From Maratus speciosus (Eukaryota; Arthropoda; Arachnida; Araneae; Salticidae), in the NCBI GenBank assembly GCA_963932465.1, contig OZ010792.1, forward strand, positions 189,127,556 to 189,191,555: DNA of 64,000 nt, given 5' to 3'. Position 1 is the first letter of the stretch, and each line of letters starts with the position of its first letter. Below, piece by piece: positions 1-11,650 of the stretch. Below the pieces are notes generated by a model. It was given only the letters and a program-made list of their open reading frames with translations. It did not search any database and had not been told where the DNA came from. A program made the position numbers and the translations under genes.

Positions 1-748
1 GTATTTTACATAGCTTTTATCTTATATTTCGGAAATTTCTGGAAAAAGTAAAATGAGGAAATAATTATTTACCGATTGAAAGGCTCTTTTCTTTTTTTCT
101 TGCAATAAGGAATGATCAAAGCACTTTTATTTAATTCAATAATTCATCAACATTTATAAGACTGAATTACTATTGTTAATCTTCGATTTTTGTCTTTAGG
201 AATTTGATGAGAATGTGTTCAACATTTATAATTATATAAAAAATAGCTTTTGAAAAAAATAATAAAGCGTTTAACGAAAACATCAACATAAGTTTTATGC
301 TTCAAAGAGTACGCATTTATTTAAAAGCATCCACTTTATGAAAAGATGTGAAATATGGAAATATATGTTTTTGTTCACTACTGGTTAGTCTTGTTTAATA
401 TTTGAAATAATAAAAAAAATATATTAAAAAAATATTTTACATTTAGTTTACAAACTTTTTCAAAAATAGAAATTTAAATTATAATTTCATATCTGTTGCT
501 CTTGAATTTTAGTTGTTAACATAGATTTTCTTTCTTCTTAACCCTTTCAGGGGCAAGTAATTGTATTTCTGTAATGTCGAATTCACACCGGAATCTTCAA
601 AAAAACTTATTGCAAAATAAAGAAAAACAATTTTACGAGTTTTTCCTACCAAAGTTAGAAAAGTAAAATTTAATAAAATTTTTCAGATGCAAAACTTCAT
701 TAATTGTAGGTGGGATATAATATGTCCCACCACCCCTCAATGGGTGAA
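1..748. other. AT-rich non-coding DNA, nothing recognised
   Basis: The sequence is strongly AT-rich with short A and T runs. I saw no long reading frame, tandem repeat or inverted repeat that would identify an element. Confidence 0.6.
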
Positions 749-1398
749 GGGGACAAGGGACCTTCAAACTCATTTTTTATTTTTTTTAAATTGCACCTTA
801 AATACTATTCAAGGGCACATTATTTGAATTATGACATATATTTATCACAGAAAAAATTTAAAAAATATTGTAGAAAAATAGGGAATTTTCCTCAATATTT
901 TAAAGCCTTATCAAAAATATCTCAACTTCACTGCATATCAATTAAAATCCCCAATATTTTTTATTCCAGTTTGGTTTACGTATGCAAATAAAACTGTGCA
1001 TCGAATTTTTTATATTTGAATATAAAGGTAAGAAAAAAAAATATTTTCTAAATTTTATTAAATTTTCAGCATTTTTGCATTCTATTTCTGCACTTTACTA
1101 TCTTTAACTTTTCTAATTATATTTAGTTTTAAAAACAATGCACTGTTTTATTTGTATATCTAAACCATACTGGCAAAAAAAAATATTTAGGATTTTAACT
1201 GATATGGAGTGAGGTTGGGACGTTTTTAAAGTTCTTGATAACGTTTAAAATACTCAAGAAAATTCCATATTTTTCTCAAAAAAAGTTATTTTTTAATTTC
1301 TTGTGTGATAAACACATTCCATAGTTCATATAGTGTGCCTTCAAATAGTATTTATGGTGTAATAATAAAAAAAATGAGTTTGAAGGTCCCTTGGCCCC
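749..1398. mobile_element. Foldback MITE with TTAA-type flank (650 bp)
   Basis: The two ends are inverted copies of each other: the left begins GGGGACAAGGGACC and the right, read on the other strand, begins GGGGCCAAGGGACC. The similarity continues inward, more weakly, for about 230 bp per arm. The right end is followed by TTAA (1399-1402) and the left is preceded by TGAA (745-748), which could be a mutated TTAA. There is no transposase. Termini starting GGG next to TTAA recur in two other foldbacks in the window (13037-15461 and 58705-59119). TTAA target sites are known for piggyBac and Kolobok; GGG-type ends fit Kolobok better, but that family call is inference. Confidence 0.6.
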
Positions 1399-1791
1399 TT
1401 AAAACATTCTTTTTGTGAAAATGAAATAAAATGGAATAGAATAATTTCTAATTACAGGTCGAATAGTTTTAAAATGTAATACTTTCGCAGAAAGTCTATA
1501 AAAGTCGGTAGATAGTGAAAAAAGTCTCTAAAGAATATACAATAATGCATAATAACTATTTGTATAGCTTTGAATTCTAATGTTTATATCAAAGTACAAT
1601 AATCGAAATACAAGGTGCTATATTTCAATGGTAAAAACTTAGCAAGCTCTGTAGCGCGATGAATGGAGCCAAGTTTTATAAGGTGATTAAATTAAACGAG
1701 GGACGAAAGATTGCGCTAAAATACAGCGCCGCATATTCCCTAGCGTCGGCTTCTGGAACTATTTTTTGTGGAATCCTTTGCCCTCTCCCCG
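1399..1791. other. Non-coding flank upstream of the BEL element
   Basis: No gene or element end is recognised. The sequence grows richer in G and C toward the BEL insertion point. The 5 bases next to the LTR (1787-1791, CCCCG) are the left target site. Confidence 0.45.
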
Positions 1792-2154
1792 TGTTGAGAA
1801 TGCCAACTTGGCGTTGCTTGCCATTTTCTGTTAGTCGGCACTGTGGCAACCCCCTTTTTTGTTTTTCCGATTTTCTTTTCAGTGTAGATGTAACTTTTGA
1901 TTTGAACCGGTGTATCGGTAAAAAACAGAACTCTCAAATGAGAGTAATAATAATATTTAATGTTGTTTTGTAAATAAAATGTACATAGTTGTTTTTTAAG
2001 AAAGAAGTTTAATTTGAACTGTAGAGTGTGTTTACTTATTCAAGTTACGAATTTGATATATATTAGAACTAAGTTATGAAGACGTTTTTATTCTTCGATG
2101 CACTATGAAATAATTTGAATTTACCGAACCTGCAATCTCAATGACGACGTATCA
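1792..2154 (+). repeat. 5' LTR of the BEL/Pao element
   Basis: It runs from TGTTGAGAATGCC to ACGACGTATCA and is repeated at 7819-8181. An AATAAA-like signal lies around 1972. The visible differences from the 3' LTR are T versus A near 1814 and C versus T near 1916. Confidence 0.93.
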
Positions 2155-2160
2155 TTTTTC

Positions 2161-2178
2161 TGGCGTCAAAGCTCCAGG
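2161..2178 (+). other. Candidate primer binding site of the BEL element
   Basis: TGGCGTCAAAGCTCCAGG begins 6 bases after the 5' LTR. It starts with the TGG expected to pair with the CCA end of a tRNA. I cannot name the tRNA from the sequence alone. Confidence 0.55.
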
Positions 2179-2296
2179 ATGTCTGGATTTCATCATCGAT
2201 TGAGGTAAGTACCTCAAATTAAATTATATTGAATAAATAGAATTATGAATATATTTATTAACTGAACTGTATCGAATAAATTGAATTCTTTATTTT

Positions 2297-5200
2297 ATGA
2301 TGGATTACGAAACTTTGAAAAAAAAAAGAGCTACGATTCGTAGTCAAACTACGAAAATATTTGATAAAATAAGGGATTTATTAGATAATACACAAGAATT
2401 AGAGCTTGAGAATAGAAAATCACAGCCGGATCTTTTTAAACAGCAATTGAATGACAAAATGAAAACTTTAAAATCATTAAATTCTGAAATTGAACCACTG
2501 GTTCCAAGTACTGAATTTGAAAAAGAAATCGAGAAATCGGAATCTTATAATGAGAATATTATTGAATGGAAATATAAAATTTCCAAATTTTTAAATGATA
2601 ACACAGTTACTCCTGAAACTAAACAAGATTCTTCAGACATTGAAAGTGATAGTAGTAGCAACAATAGTTCTCTACTAAAAAGTCAGAAAATTCTGAATCA
2701 AAATTTGATTAAACTTCCTAAACTTAATATATCTAAATATTATGGTGATTCGTGTTTATGGCTCGAATTTTGGAGTCAGTTTTCGAATGCGATTGACAAT
2801 AATGAACATTTAACTCCGATTGATAAATTTTCCTACTTAAAGTCACTTTTGGGCGGAAGTGCTGCAAATACTATAGCAGGCTTTTCGCTGACTAAGGAAA
2901 ATTATGCTCACGCTATAGAATTATTGAAAAATCGTTTTGGTCGTAATGACCTGGTAATAAATAGTCACATGACTAAACTGCTAAATTTGAAACCAGTACG
3001 AAATTCTAGTAACATTAAGGCTTTTAGAGATTTGTATGATGAATGCGAAATTCAAATAAGAAATCTTAATTCTTTAGGTGTTGCCTCAGGTTCATATGGG
3101 CACTTGTTATGTCCGATTCTTCTGAAACTTATTCCATCAGATATTGCACTAGAATTTAATAGAAAACGAATTAAAAACACTGACTGGGATGTTAATGAGC
3201 TGATAAATTTCATTAAAGATGAAATTGAATCTCGCGAGACCACTGTCCAATTAAACCATTTTGAAAAAATCCCTGAGAAGCAGGAAAATTATAAGAAAAA
3301 TTATAAAAAATTCATTCCATCAGCTTCTGCCTTAACCACAAATATTAAAAATAACTGCATGTTTTGTAATCAAACTGATCACGATACTGAAAAGTGTAAG
3401 TCTTTCACCATTCCGGAAATGCGAGAAAAATTGAAAAGGGAAGGAAGGTGCTTCAAATGCTTCCGTAAATTTCACATCGCGAATTTTTGTAAAATTTCGA
3501 ATGAAAATTGCAAAGTGTGTGGTAAAACATATCATCATACTATACTTTGTAATTCTAATAAAAAAACAGAAGAATCAAAAAATTCAGGTAGTATTATTTC
3601 CTCCGTATCTCATTGCAAAGGCAATATAAATAATATCAGTAGAGAAGTAATATTGCAAACAATTCATGTAAAAGTGGAAGCGGGTGAAAATTCAGAAACT
3701 GCTCTTTGTTTATTTGACTCTGCTAGTCATCGAACTTTTATTACAGAAAATTTAGTTTCAAAATTAAAACCTGAGGTCATTAGAAAGGAAAAATTAATTG
3801 TCTATACTTTCGGTTCGAGAAAATCTGAAGAACGATGTTATGATGTCGTTAAGCTAAAGCTAATTCACTTGACGAACAGAAAACGTAGTATAATAATTGA
3901 AGCATTAGTCACACCGCTAATAACTAATTCTTTGATACAAATTCCTCCTCTTCCAATCAAAATTAAGAGAAAACTTTCCAAATTTCGTCTTGACAGGTGG
4001 GAACATTTGGAAAATAGTGATGTTGATATATTAATAGGAGCTGATTATTTATATCAAATTAATGACAAAACATACCCCATAAATAAATCATTGTTCGTCT
4101 GTGAAAATTTATTTGAACATTCCCTCTGCGGGACAATTGACGTAAATAAAAATAGTGAGAGTAAGCAAGCTGGGGTCTTGTCCACTCAGGTTATGAAACA
4201 TATTCAAAATGATTTGAAAACATTGTGGGAGTTAGAAACTTTAGGGATGAACACTGAAGAAAATATTTCTGAATTAGATAAAGAGATAATCGAAAAATTC
4301 GAAAACAATTTGCATTTTCTTGAGCACCGATACGAAGCTAAATTGTTATGGAAAGATGATAGAAGAGATTTAGGAAGTAATTATAACAATGCTAGAAACC
4401 GATTTATTAACTTAAATCGAAAATTGCTTAAAGATAAGGAATTATTGCAGAAATATAAAGAAATTGTGATTGAACAGGAATTGAATAATATAGTGGAAGC
4501 ATGTTCTAATAAAACTGTAAATAGCGGTTATTTTATGCCCCACCGACCTGTCTTGCGAGATGATAAACCCACAACTAAAGTTAGAATGGTATTTGATGCT
4601 TCCTCAAAAGAAAATAGCAAATCATTAAATGATTGTTTGTACGGTGGCCCAAATTTGAACCCCGATTTATTAGAAATTATTATTAATTTCAGAAAATTCA
4701 ATACTGCGTTTTGTGCAGATATTGAAAAGGCCTTTCTTCAAATTTCTGTAGCTGAAGAAGACCGAGATTACCTTGAATTTCTTTGGTTCGATAATGGCGC
4801 AAACAACTTTTTCAAAATTTTAAGATTTAGACGTGTACCATTTGGCGTTACATGCTCACCATTTATTTTGGCTGCCACAATTAAACATCATATAAAGAAC
4901 TATCGAGATAAACATCCAAATGTTGTATATATGTTAGATAATTCCCTCTATATCGATGATTTAATTTCCGGATCAGATTTAGATAACGAAGCTTATTATT
5001 TATCAGTTACAGCTTCTGAAATTCTTAAAGAAGCTGGGATGAATTTGAGGAAATTAAAAACAAATTCTATTAAACTTAGGGAAATGTGGGAATCTGGTAA
5101 CTTAGGTATAAGTGAGGAAAACACAGGTAGTATCTTAAAAGTGCTTGGGCTGATATGGAATACTGAATCTGATATTTTGATGTTAGATGCGCAGCCCTTT

Positions 5201-5605
5201 GAAAAATATTACATCGATGATCCCACGAAGCGAACAGTTCTTAAAATGTTACTGAAAATTTATGATCCATTAGGATTTCTGAATCCATTTGTAATACGTA
5301 TTAAAGCCTTGTTGCAAGAAACATGGCAAAGAGGTTTAGAGTGGGACAATAAATTACCTGAAGATTTGAAATGCGAGTGGAATACTTGGTGTTCAGAAGT
5401 TGTACATTTACGCACATTTGAAATAACCCGAAAATATTTTCCTAATATGATAAACATTTCTGAAAATTCACAAATTCACATATTCTGTGATGCTAGTCCC
5501 AAAGGGTATGGAGCAGTTGCTTATTTGCGTTCTATTTCATTAACTGGCGAAATTCAAACAAGTTTTGTTTGGAGTAAATGTAGAATAGCCCCCTCAAGAA
5601 GTTAA
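2297..5605 (+). pseudogene. BEL/Pao gag-protease-RT-RNase H, 5' part of a broken polyprotein
   Basis: The 1102-residue frame opens with a charged coiled-coil-like gag region, then a DUF1759-type gag domain (about residues 145-215). Cysteine-rich knuckles follow at about 350-415 (CMFCNQTDHDTEKC, CFKCFRKFHIANFC, CKVCGKTYHHTILC). A DUF1758-type aspartic protease has catalytic Asp474 in FDSAS, where most relatives have DSG or DTG. Reverse transcriptase spans about 740-960, with the YIDD active site at 885-888, and RNase H starts near 1060 (FCDASPKG, Asp1065). The frame ends early inside RNase H where a short C run (5589-5593) shifts it by one base. The protein continues in another frame from about 5594. 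The start is the first ATG of an ATGATG pair. Confidence 0.92.
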
Positions 5606-6258
5606 CTATTCCACGGCTGGAATTGATCAGTGCAGTAGTTGCCGCTAGAATGTGGAAATATTTAAAACAAAAATTACATATTTCGAATTTAAATATAAAG
5701 TTATGGTCGGACTCAGAAATAACTATTTGTTGGATTAGGGGTTCTACTACAAACTGGAAACCCTTTATTTCCAATCGTGTAACCGAAATTCAGTCATTGA
5801 CAGATCCAAAGGACTGGAATTATTGTCCTGGAAAGGAAAACCCTGCAGATCTGCTTACGCGAGGGGAAAACTTATCGAAGTTAATGGGTAATAATGTATG
5901 GTGGTGCGGCCCACCTTGGTTATCACTATCAGAAGATATGTGGCCTTCAAAAAGGGCTATAGAAATGGTTCCCGAAGCTTTTAATGAAATGAAAGCAAAA
6001 CCAAATTTAACATTATTGTGTAACGAATCAAACTCTATTCCTAAGCCAGTATTTGATATGGCAAAGTTCAGTAGTTTAAATCGCGTGTATAATATTACTG
6101 CTTGGATAATGCGTTTTATTCATAATGCCAATTCGAAAAACCCTAAAATTTTAGGACCTTTAACTACCTCAGAAATAGAAATAGCAGAAAAATACTGGAT
6201 TAAACAAACTCAGGAAACTTCATTTAAAGTTGAAATAGAAGCATTTAAACAAAAAAAA
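5594..6258 (+). pseudogene. BEL/Pao RNase H remainder and linker (middle part of pol)
   Basis: This continues the polyprotein after the first frame break, in the -1 frame. It carries the rest of RNase H (SAVVAARMWKYLKQ, then LWSDSEITICWIRG and PADLLTRG, all typical of BEL pol). After that comes the tryptophan-rich connector before integrase (WWCGPPWLSL). An ATG at 5632 is internal and is not a real start. The frame is lost again around an A8 run at 6251-6258. Both breaks sit in homopolymers, so they could be sequencing or assembly indels rather than real decay. Confidence 0.88.
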
Positions 6259-7544
6259 CCCCACTTAACAAAGATTCCTCTTTGTACAACCTTAATCCAC
6301 AATTCGATGAAAATGACTTACTTGTTTTATCCGGAAGACTTCAGTTTTCTGAAGTTACAGAGCTGGAAAAACATCCGTGGATACTTCCTAATAAATCTTA
6401 TTTTGTAAAATTACTAATTAAGGATGCTCATGAAAGAATGTACCATTTTGGTGTAGCTGTCACTTTAGCTCACCTTCGTGAAAGGTATTTTATATTAAAG
6501 GGAAGAAGATTTGTAAAATCCGTCTTAAGATCGTGTATGATATGTCGAAAACTTAATGCTATTCCTGGAAAGGTGGAAATAGCACCTTTACCGAAAGATA
6601 GAATTATCAAAACACCAGTTTTTGAAACCTCTGGTGTCGATTTTGCCGGTCCAATTTATTATAAAACTTCTGAAGGCACTGGGAAGGCTTATATTGTCGT
6701 ATTCACATGTGCTGTAACCAGAGCGATACATCTAGAGTTAGTCACCAATCTAAGTACTGAAACCTTTATCTTAGCACTACGAAGATTTTTCTCTAGGAGA
6801 GGTTTCTGCAAAATAATGTACAGTGACAATGCCAAGACATTTTCTAAGGCTGATTTGGTGTTAAAAGATGCTTGGGAAAGAATTTCTAAGCAAGAAATGT
6901 TTGATTACTTGAGAAAGAATAAAATAATATGGAAGTTTATAATTCCCAGGGCTTCCTGGTGGGGCGGCTTCTGGGAAAGGATGGTCAGATCAGTTAAAAC
7001 ACCTTTAAAAAAGATTCTAGGAAAAACTTGTCTCCGTTATGAAGAGCTAGAAACAATACTTACAGAAATTGCAGCTGTGATTAATTCACGTCCCTTATGT
7101 TATCTCTACGAAGAAAATACTGAACCATCACCTTTAACGCCATCTCATTTTTTAGTTGGTAAACGATTAATGTCCTTACCTTCTTATGGATTACCAGTCT
7201 GTACGCAAGAGAAATCCAATAAGATTTTGTTGACGAGAAAATATAAATATAAGCAACAAATTACTGACCACTTTTGGAAAAGGTGGAGAAACGAATATTT
7301 GTTAGAACTTAGATCTGCTTTTCAAGTGAAAAACATAAATTCATCGCCTCAGTTCAAAGTTAACGATATAGTGATAATTCATGATGAAAAGCTCCCAAAA
7401 CATATGTGGAAGTGTGGTCGTGTTAAAGAACTCATATTTGGTCGTGACTCTAAAATCAGATCATGTGTATTACAGACTGCAAAAGGCGATCTTAAACGAC
7501 CTGTGCAATTGCTATATAATCTTGAATTGGACTTAGTGGACTAA
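6249..7544 (+). pseudogene. BEL/Pao integrase and C-terminal domain (3' part of pol)
   Basis: This is the third part of the polyprotein, open in its own frame from 6249. Numbering residues from 6282, a zinc-binding H2C2 segment lies at about 48-90 (HERMYH ... CMICRKL). The integrase catalytic core follows, with Asp120 (GVDFAG), Asp182 (YSDNAK) and Glu232 (FWERMV), so the DDE triad is intact. The tail (DHFWKRWRNEYL ... VNDIVIIHDE ... GRVKELIFG) matches the DUF5641-type C-terminus of BEL elements. It ends with TAG-free DNA up to a TAA-type stop at 7544, about 275 bp before the 3' LTR. Confidence 0.9.
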
Positions 7545-7805
7545 AAGACACTAAAACTCTTACACTAAAAATAAGAACTATTATCGAACATTTAATTTGT
7601 TTTGTTACTCATATTTACCCTTATTATTGTTTAATTTTCATACAATTCATGTGTTTTATCTTCTTTCGTAGATTGCAGCATTCTTATTATTTTTGCTTTT
7701 ATATCTATAGCTGTATGTAAGTATGTATCTGAAAATTTGTCATGTATGTAAGTATATTCTTATGTTTATTAAATTGTTTAATATAGATGCTGAACTAAGT
7801 GTTCA

Positions 7806-7818
7806 GCCCGGGGCAGGA
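7806..7818 (+). other. Polypurine tract before the BEL 3' LTR
   Basis: GCCCGGGGCAGGA directly precedes the 3' LTR, where a polypurine tract primes plus-strand synthesis in LTR elements. It is purine-rich only in its second half. Confidence 0.5.
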
Positions 7819-8181
7819 TGTTGAGAATGCCAACTTGGCGATGCTTGCCATTTTCTGTTAGTCGGCACTGTGGCAACCCCCTTTTTTGTTTTTCCGATTT
7901 TCTTTTCAGTGTAGATGTAACTTTTGATTTGAACCGGTGTATTGGTAAAAAACAGAACTCTCAAATGAGAGTAATAATAATATTTAATGTTGTTTTGTAA
8001 ATAAAATGTACATAGTTGTTTTTTAAGAAAGAAGTTTAATTTGAACTGTAGAGTGTGTTTACTTATTCAAGTTACGAATTTGATATATATTAGAACTAAG
8101 TTATGAAGACGTTTTTATTCTTCGATGCACTATGAAATAATTTGAATTTACCGAACCTGCAATCTCAATGACGACGTATCA
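7819..8181 (+). repeat. 3' LTR of the BEL/Pao element
   Basis: It has the same length as the 5' LTR and only two visible differences. It is followed by CCCTG, nearly the same as CCCCG on the other side. Confidence 0.93.
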
Positions 8182-8186
8182 CCCTG

Positions 8187-9116
8187 TCTTGTTTAATTAT
8201 TTCTACGTTAATTATTTCCTCTGCGGTGCCACAGCGCTCCTTATTGCGAGAGAGCATGGCTCTGGCGCGCAACTCCAGCTCACATGCTATCTGACAATCA
8301 GGTGCTGTGCGACACATTATCCTAAAGTCCATTTTAATTAAACACCTGTACGGGAATCCTATATCACCGCTGTGATGCAGTAATTAAGAACGCCATGTGG
8401 ACTCAGTTATAACTACAACTCCTCAGGCTGAATCATCCCTGCCGTTTATAGGCCAAACACCAAGTGGAAACCGGTTAGCGTTAGTCAATGGGCACAGCAA
8501 CATATCATTTTAAATACCGCTACTCCAGCTCAAGCAATAGACTAATGCTGATCCAGGCCCAAGTATGGCGGTTATTTTGGGCAAAAAGATAGAAATGCGT
8601 CAGTTTCCCTTATAGGAGCCTTAGTTATAACCTTTCATAAGCTTAATCGTCATCGGTATCTTACTGTCCACTGTCACGGGGGAGATACAGAGAGTTCTAA
8701 AACAGAGAGGGTCTTGTGTTATATATTATATATTACCAACAGGCACCATCATCTCCTTTTATTTATTGGCCTATTCAGCACCGGCTGAGCACTGTATTTT
8801 TTAAAGACATTACTAAAGCGGGAGGGACATATATGCTCTACAGACTTGGACTCCTCTTCTGAACAGTACCTCTCAGGCTATCAATTAAATCGAGCTAAAG
8901 AACATGCTGAGTACTGTCAGTTAATCTATGGATACCTTGTACGATATCAAAATACAACAATTAATTTTTTTTTTATTTTGCGGAACCCATATTTACATAT
9001 CTACATTTTAAATGCTTTTTTAGCTTTTTCTCTTTTTTTTTAAAGCATAAAGCAAAAACAATCGTAAGTTCAAAGCAAATGTAATTAAACATGTGATTAA
9101 ATATGTGTATTTTTTT
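8187..9116. other. Non-coding region after the BEL element
   Basis: The first 650 bases have a more balanced base composition than their surroundings, and the rest is AT-rich. No protein similarity or repeat was recognised. A 65-codon frame at 8846-9043 looks random. Confidence 0.45.
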
Positions 9117-9255
9117 CAGCGTTTATACGGTCCCTTGAATTTAAATACCAGCATATGTCCAAAGTATTCTTCGCCTTCTTTTTCTGAGATTAATTAAGGC
9201 GATTAATATTAAAACAAAAACTGGTTTTAAAAATAAAGGGACCGTACAAACGCTG
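9117..9255. mobile_element. Small foldback MITE (139 bp)
   Basis: CAGCGTTTATACGGTCCCTT at the left matches the inverted right end (9236-9255) with one mismatch in 20. The inner part is AT-rich. No clear target duplication was found. Confidence 0.55.
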
Positions 9256-9389
9256 AAATAAATCTGCCTACGACAGCCGTCATTTTAATGTCAGCGCGTA
9301 GGACTAGTATTGAGGAAGCAGTGAATAGTATTTTCCTGGTTTTGGATTATTTTAAATAATTGTGTTCCCATTTAAGAAATTAGTTTTAG

Positions 9390-10213
9390 AAATATAGTAG
9401 AGCGCCGATTATCCGAACTAGTCGGGACTGAACCTAGTTCCGATAATTGGACAAACAATTTAAGGGATGTTTCTGACTATACTACAACCTTCACATATTA
9501 TCTAAGCTTAGGACTGGCAGCCCCAGTTAGTGCTGGCATGTTTAAAAATTGTTTTTTCTGTCTTTCTAAATTTTTTTTGTTTACATTTTTATTATCAAAA
9601 AGAATTTTTCCTCTCTTTTTATCACTTTCTGAACTCTAGATATTATAATTTAAGCAAAAAAGGCTTTAATTGTTGCTTGCTTCAACGAAGACATTCTTTT
9701 CAATGCTGACATATCTCTAATCCTTCTTAAATACGTTAGTTGAATATGATCAACATTCTTCTGCTGTTCATGCCATTTCATAGCTGTTTCCAAACGTTCA
9801 AAGGCTTCGTTATGTGATGGACCTGGGTTATTTTCAGAGCATTCGTTTTCATTTTCTTCAATTTCTTTTGTATCATGAATCTTATCCACAATCTCATCAT
9901 CATTTGAAATCTGATATCCAGTGTCATGTACTTCACTATTTAACCACTCGTTAATTTAATTTTCTTCATAGCTAAGGATTTTTCCCATATACTTTATTGT
10001 TTTACATTCCACATTTTCTGATTCATTATCAGTTTTTTCTTTATTTAAAATTTTACTCCAAGCCAATAGATAATTGGGAGTTAGATTAATTTTTTTTTTG
10101 GAGAAATAGGCTGTTCGAATAACTGGAAGTTCGGTTAAAATATTATTGGAAAGAAATAGGCTGTTGGCAGGCAGATTTTGGCCTTTATGGCCAACCCCCC
10201 CCCCCCAAATCAT
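9390..10213 (-). pseudogene. pogo/Tigger-like transposon remnant, transposase C-terminus
   Basis: On the minus strand a reading frame runs from about 10200 to 9650, interrupted by one in-frame TAA at 9956-9958. Its pieces (AWSKIL, then INEWLNSEV and NPGPSHNEAFERLETAMKWHE ... SSLKQATIKAFF) look like the C-terminal tail of Tigger-type (pogo, DDE_1) transposases. The catalytic domain is absent. Near 9397 the DNA reads GAGCGCCGATTATCCGAACT, the kind of terminal repeat seen on these elements, and 10110-10137 has a similar end-like stretch. I read this as an internally deleted copy in which the 5' end was joined to the C-terminal coding part. Confidence 0.7.
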
Positions 10214-10943
10214 CAGAGACTTTCTGACTTGTCTCCAGCATTTGACCTATAGATGTGAGTGAAACACGGCAGTCTCCGTAGACTTTTGGTGTTTTGCGTG
10301 AAATAAAAATATGGAAAATAAAAATAGAATTGGAAAAGTGAGAAAGGGAATAAAAAGTAAAAGAAAGTGTAAAAATTTGTAAATAATGTATTGTCTGTAT
10401 GGATCGTTCGACGGAAGTTTATATTCTTTGATTGTTGTTCTGCAAATTGAGGGGGCATCTTCTCTGGGTAAAAGGAAGGTGCAAACTGTCGTTATTGGTA
10501 CGACTGGTAAAGGGTGCTTTGTCCGTGTAATCTGATCAACTTGTAGAAGCTCGCGATCTGGTTCTCGAATGTAACCCTCTTTGTGGACAACTTGTTTTTG
10601 TCTTTTTTTACGTATTTTTCTCGAGGGCTGTTGGATTCAGAATTTTATTTGCTGAGTTGTGTATAGATGGCTTTCCGTAATTCCTGGTACGTGCTACTTT
10701 GGGCTTGCCGAGCTTTGTTCTCTGCGTTGAAAACCAGTCCAGCGTGTTTATGCGCAGGCGGAGTTTCGGTGTGGCCGGTTGGATGAGCAGTTGCCCATCT
10801 TTTCAGGGTTGGGGTGTGCGGAGTTCGATACTCGTTCTTCGGATAACTCCGGTGCTCTTTGTCAATTCATACTGCTTTCCGCAGCTTAGAATTCCGAGCC
10901 CTTGCCAACCAGGATAATCAGTTGGGCTGGTATTGATCCCCTT
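10214..10943. other. GC-richer unidentified sequence, left flank of the Transib-like element
   Basis: From about 10440 the sequence is clearly richer in G and C than its neighbours. That character resumes at 15780-16260 on the other side of the Transib-like element, so the two were probably one sequence before insertion. Joined across the target site, the minus strand has stretches of open frame, but I recognise no protein family. It may be an older retroelement or a gene remnant. Confidence 0.45.
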
Positions 10944-10948
10944 CGGCG

Positions 10949-10986
10949 CACAGTGGAGTATTTGACCCGAAATCCTGGTCAAAAAT
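10949..10986 (+). repeat. Left terminal inverted repeat of the Transib-like element
   Basis: It begins with the heptamer CACAGTG, identical to the consensus V(D)J recombination signal heptamer. The nonamer-like position (CCGAAATCC) is poor on this side. Confidence 0.75.
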
Positions 10987-10987
10987 A

Positions 10988-11650
10988 TTCTTCGATATAA
11001 ATATAGTCCGATTGACTTGAAATTATTAGATGTTATTGGGTATCACTATGGCATGTTTGGTATTGTAAATAAAGTCTATAGCCTTTACGGTTCATTTACA
11101 GAGACACCCAAAAGAATTCCCTTACGTTATGGTCTATGGGAAAAAATCGTTTGCTCTGTATTTTAATGATATCACACTTTTAAACGTGCTGAAATTTATA
11201 TTCATGCCTTAGGTGTACTAAGGTACTTATTGTACACTGTAAAAAAAATACTGCCAGTTTTCCGATAGGAATCGGAAAAATAGTTGCCCTTATCTTACCG
11301 GAATAATTTCCGACCCAGCTCGGAAGGAAATTATTCCGGTAAGATAAGGGCAACTATTTTTCCGCTTCCTACCGGAAAACTGGCATTATTTTTTTGACAG
11401 TGTAGAATAGGGTGTGCATAGAATATATCGTTCATTTACAGGGACACACAAACGAATATGGCTGAAGAATAAATTTAACTATTGAAGTCTATAACCAATA
11501 ATTGCTGAAAGTGCGTTTATAGTTGTGATAGGCGTTTTAAAATAGGCCAATGTTTTTAAATATTACTTGGTGTGGATACATTCTATAGATCATATACAGG
11601 GCTGCACAAAGTTCTCAAGTACATTTCCGTTCATTGACGGAAATGGCTGA
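10988..11650. repeat. Diverged satellite-like tandem repeats (about 170-bp unit)
   Basis: The motif TTCATTTACAGRGACAC occurs at 11091 and 11431, and a weaker form near 11590. Once the 168-bp MITE and its 2-bp duplication are removed, the first spacing is about 170 bp. A second shared block (TTTTAATGATRTYACAC) occurs at about 11160. The same two blocks recur at 51480-52140, so this is one repeat family at two places 40 kb apart. Confidence 0.6.
11235..11402. mobile_element. Near-perfect palindromic MITE with TA flanks (168 bp)
   Basis: Almost the whole element is one inverted repeat, from CACTGTAAAAAAAA at the left to its complement at the right. The flanks are TA on both sides (11233-11234, 11403-11404), as for Tc1/mariner-type targets. 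It interrupts a satellite unit. Confidence 0.8.

Larger units (their letters stand above)
1792..8181 (+). mobile_element. BEL/Pao LTR retrotransposon, nearly complete
   Basis: This is a 6.4-kb element with two 363-bp direct LTRs (TG...CA ends), a candidate primer binding site, a long gag-pol region and a purine-rich tract before the 3' LTR. The domain order is gag, zinc knuckles, aspartic protease, reverse transcriptase, RNase H, then integrase, as in the BEL/Pao family. I counted two differences between the LTRs, so it inserted recently. The flanks CCCCG (1787-1791) and CCCTG (8182-8186) make a 5-bp target duplication with one mismatch. The pol frame is broken near 5590 and near 6255, so this copy is probably not autonomous as assembled. 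Confidence 0.95.

Noticed and set aside
1659..1973. 104-codon frame running into the BEL 5' LTR
   Set aside because: Its second half is LTR sequence, repeated at 7818-8000, so it is a chance frame.
10699..10917. 72-codon frame in the GC-richer flank
   Set aside because: No similarity recognised; the sequence appears to be a remnant continuous with 15780-16260 once the Transib-like insertion is removed.
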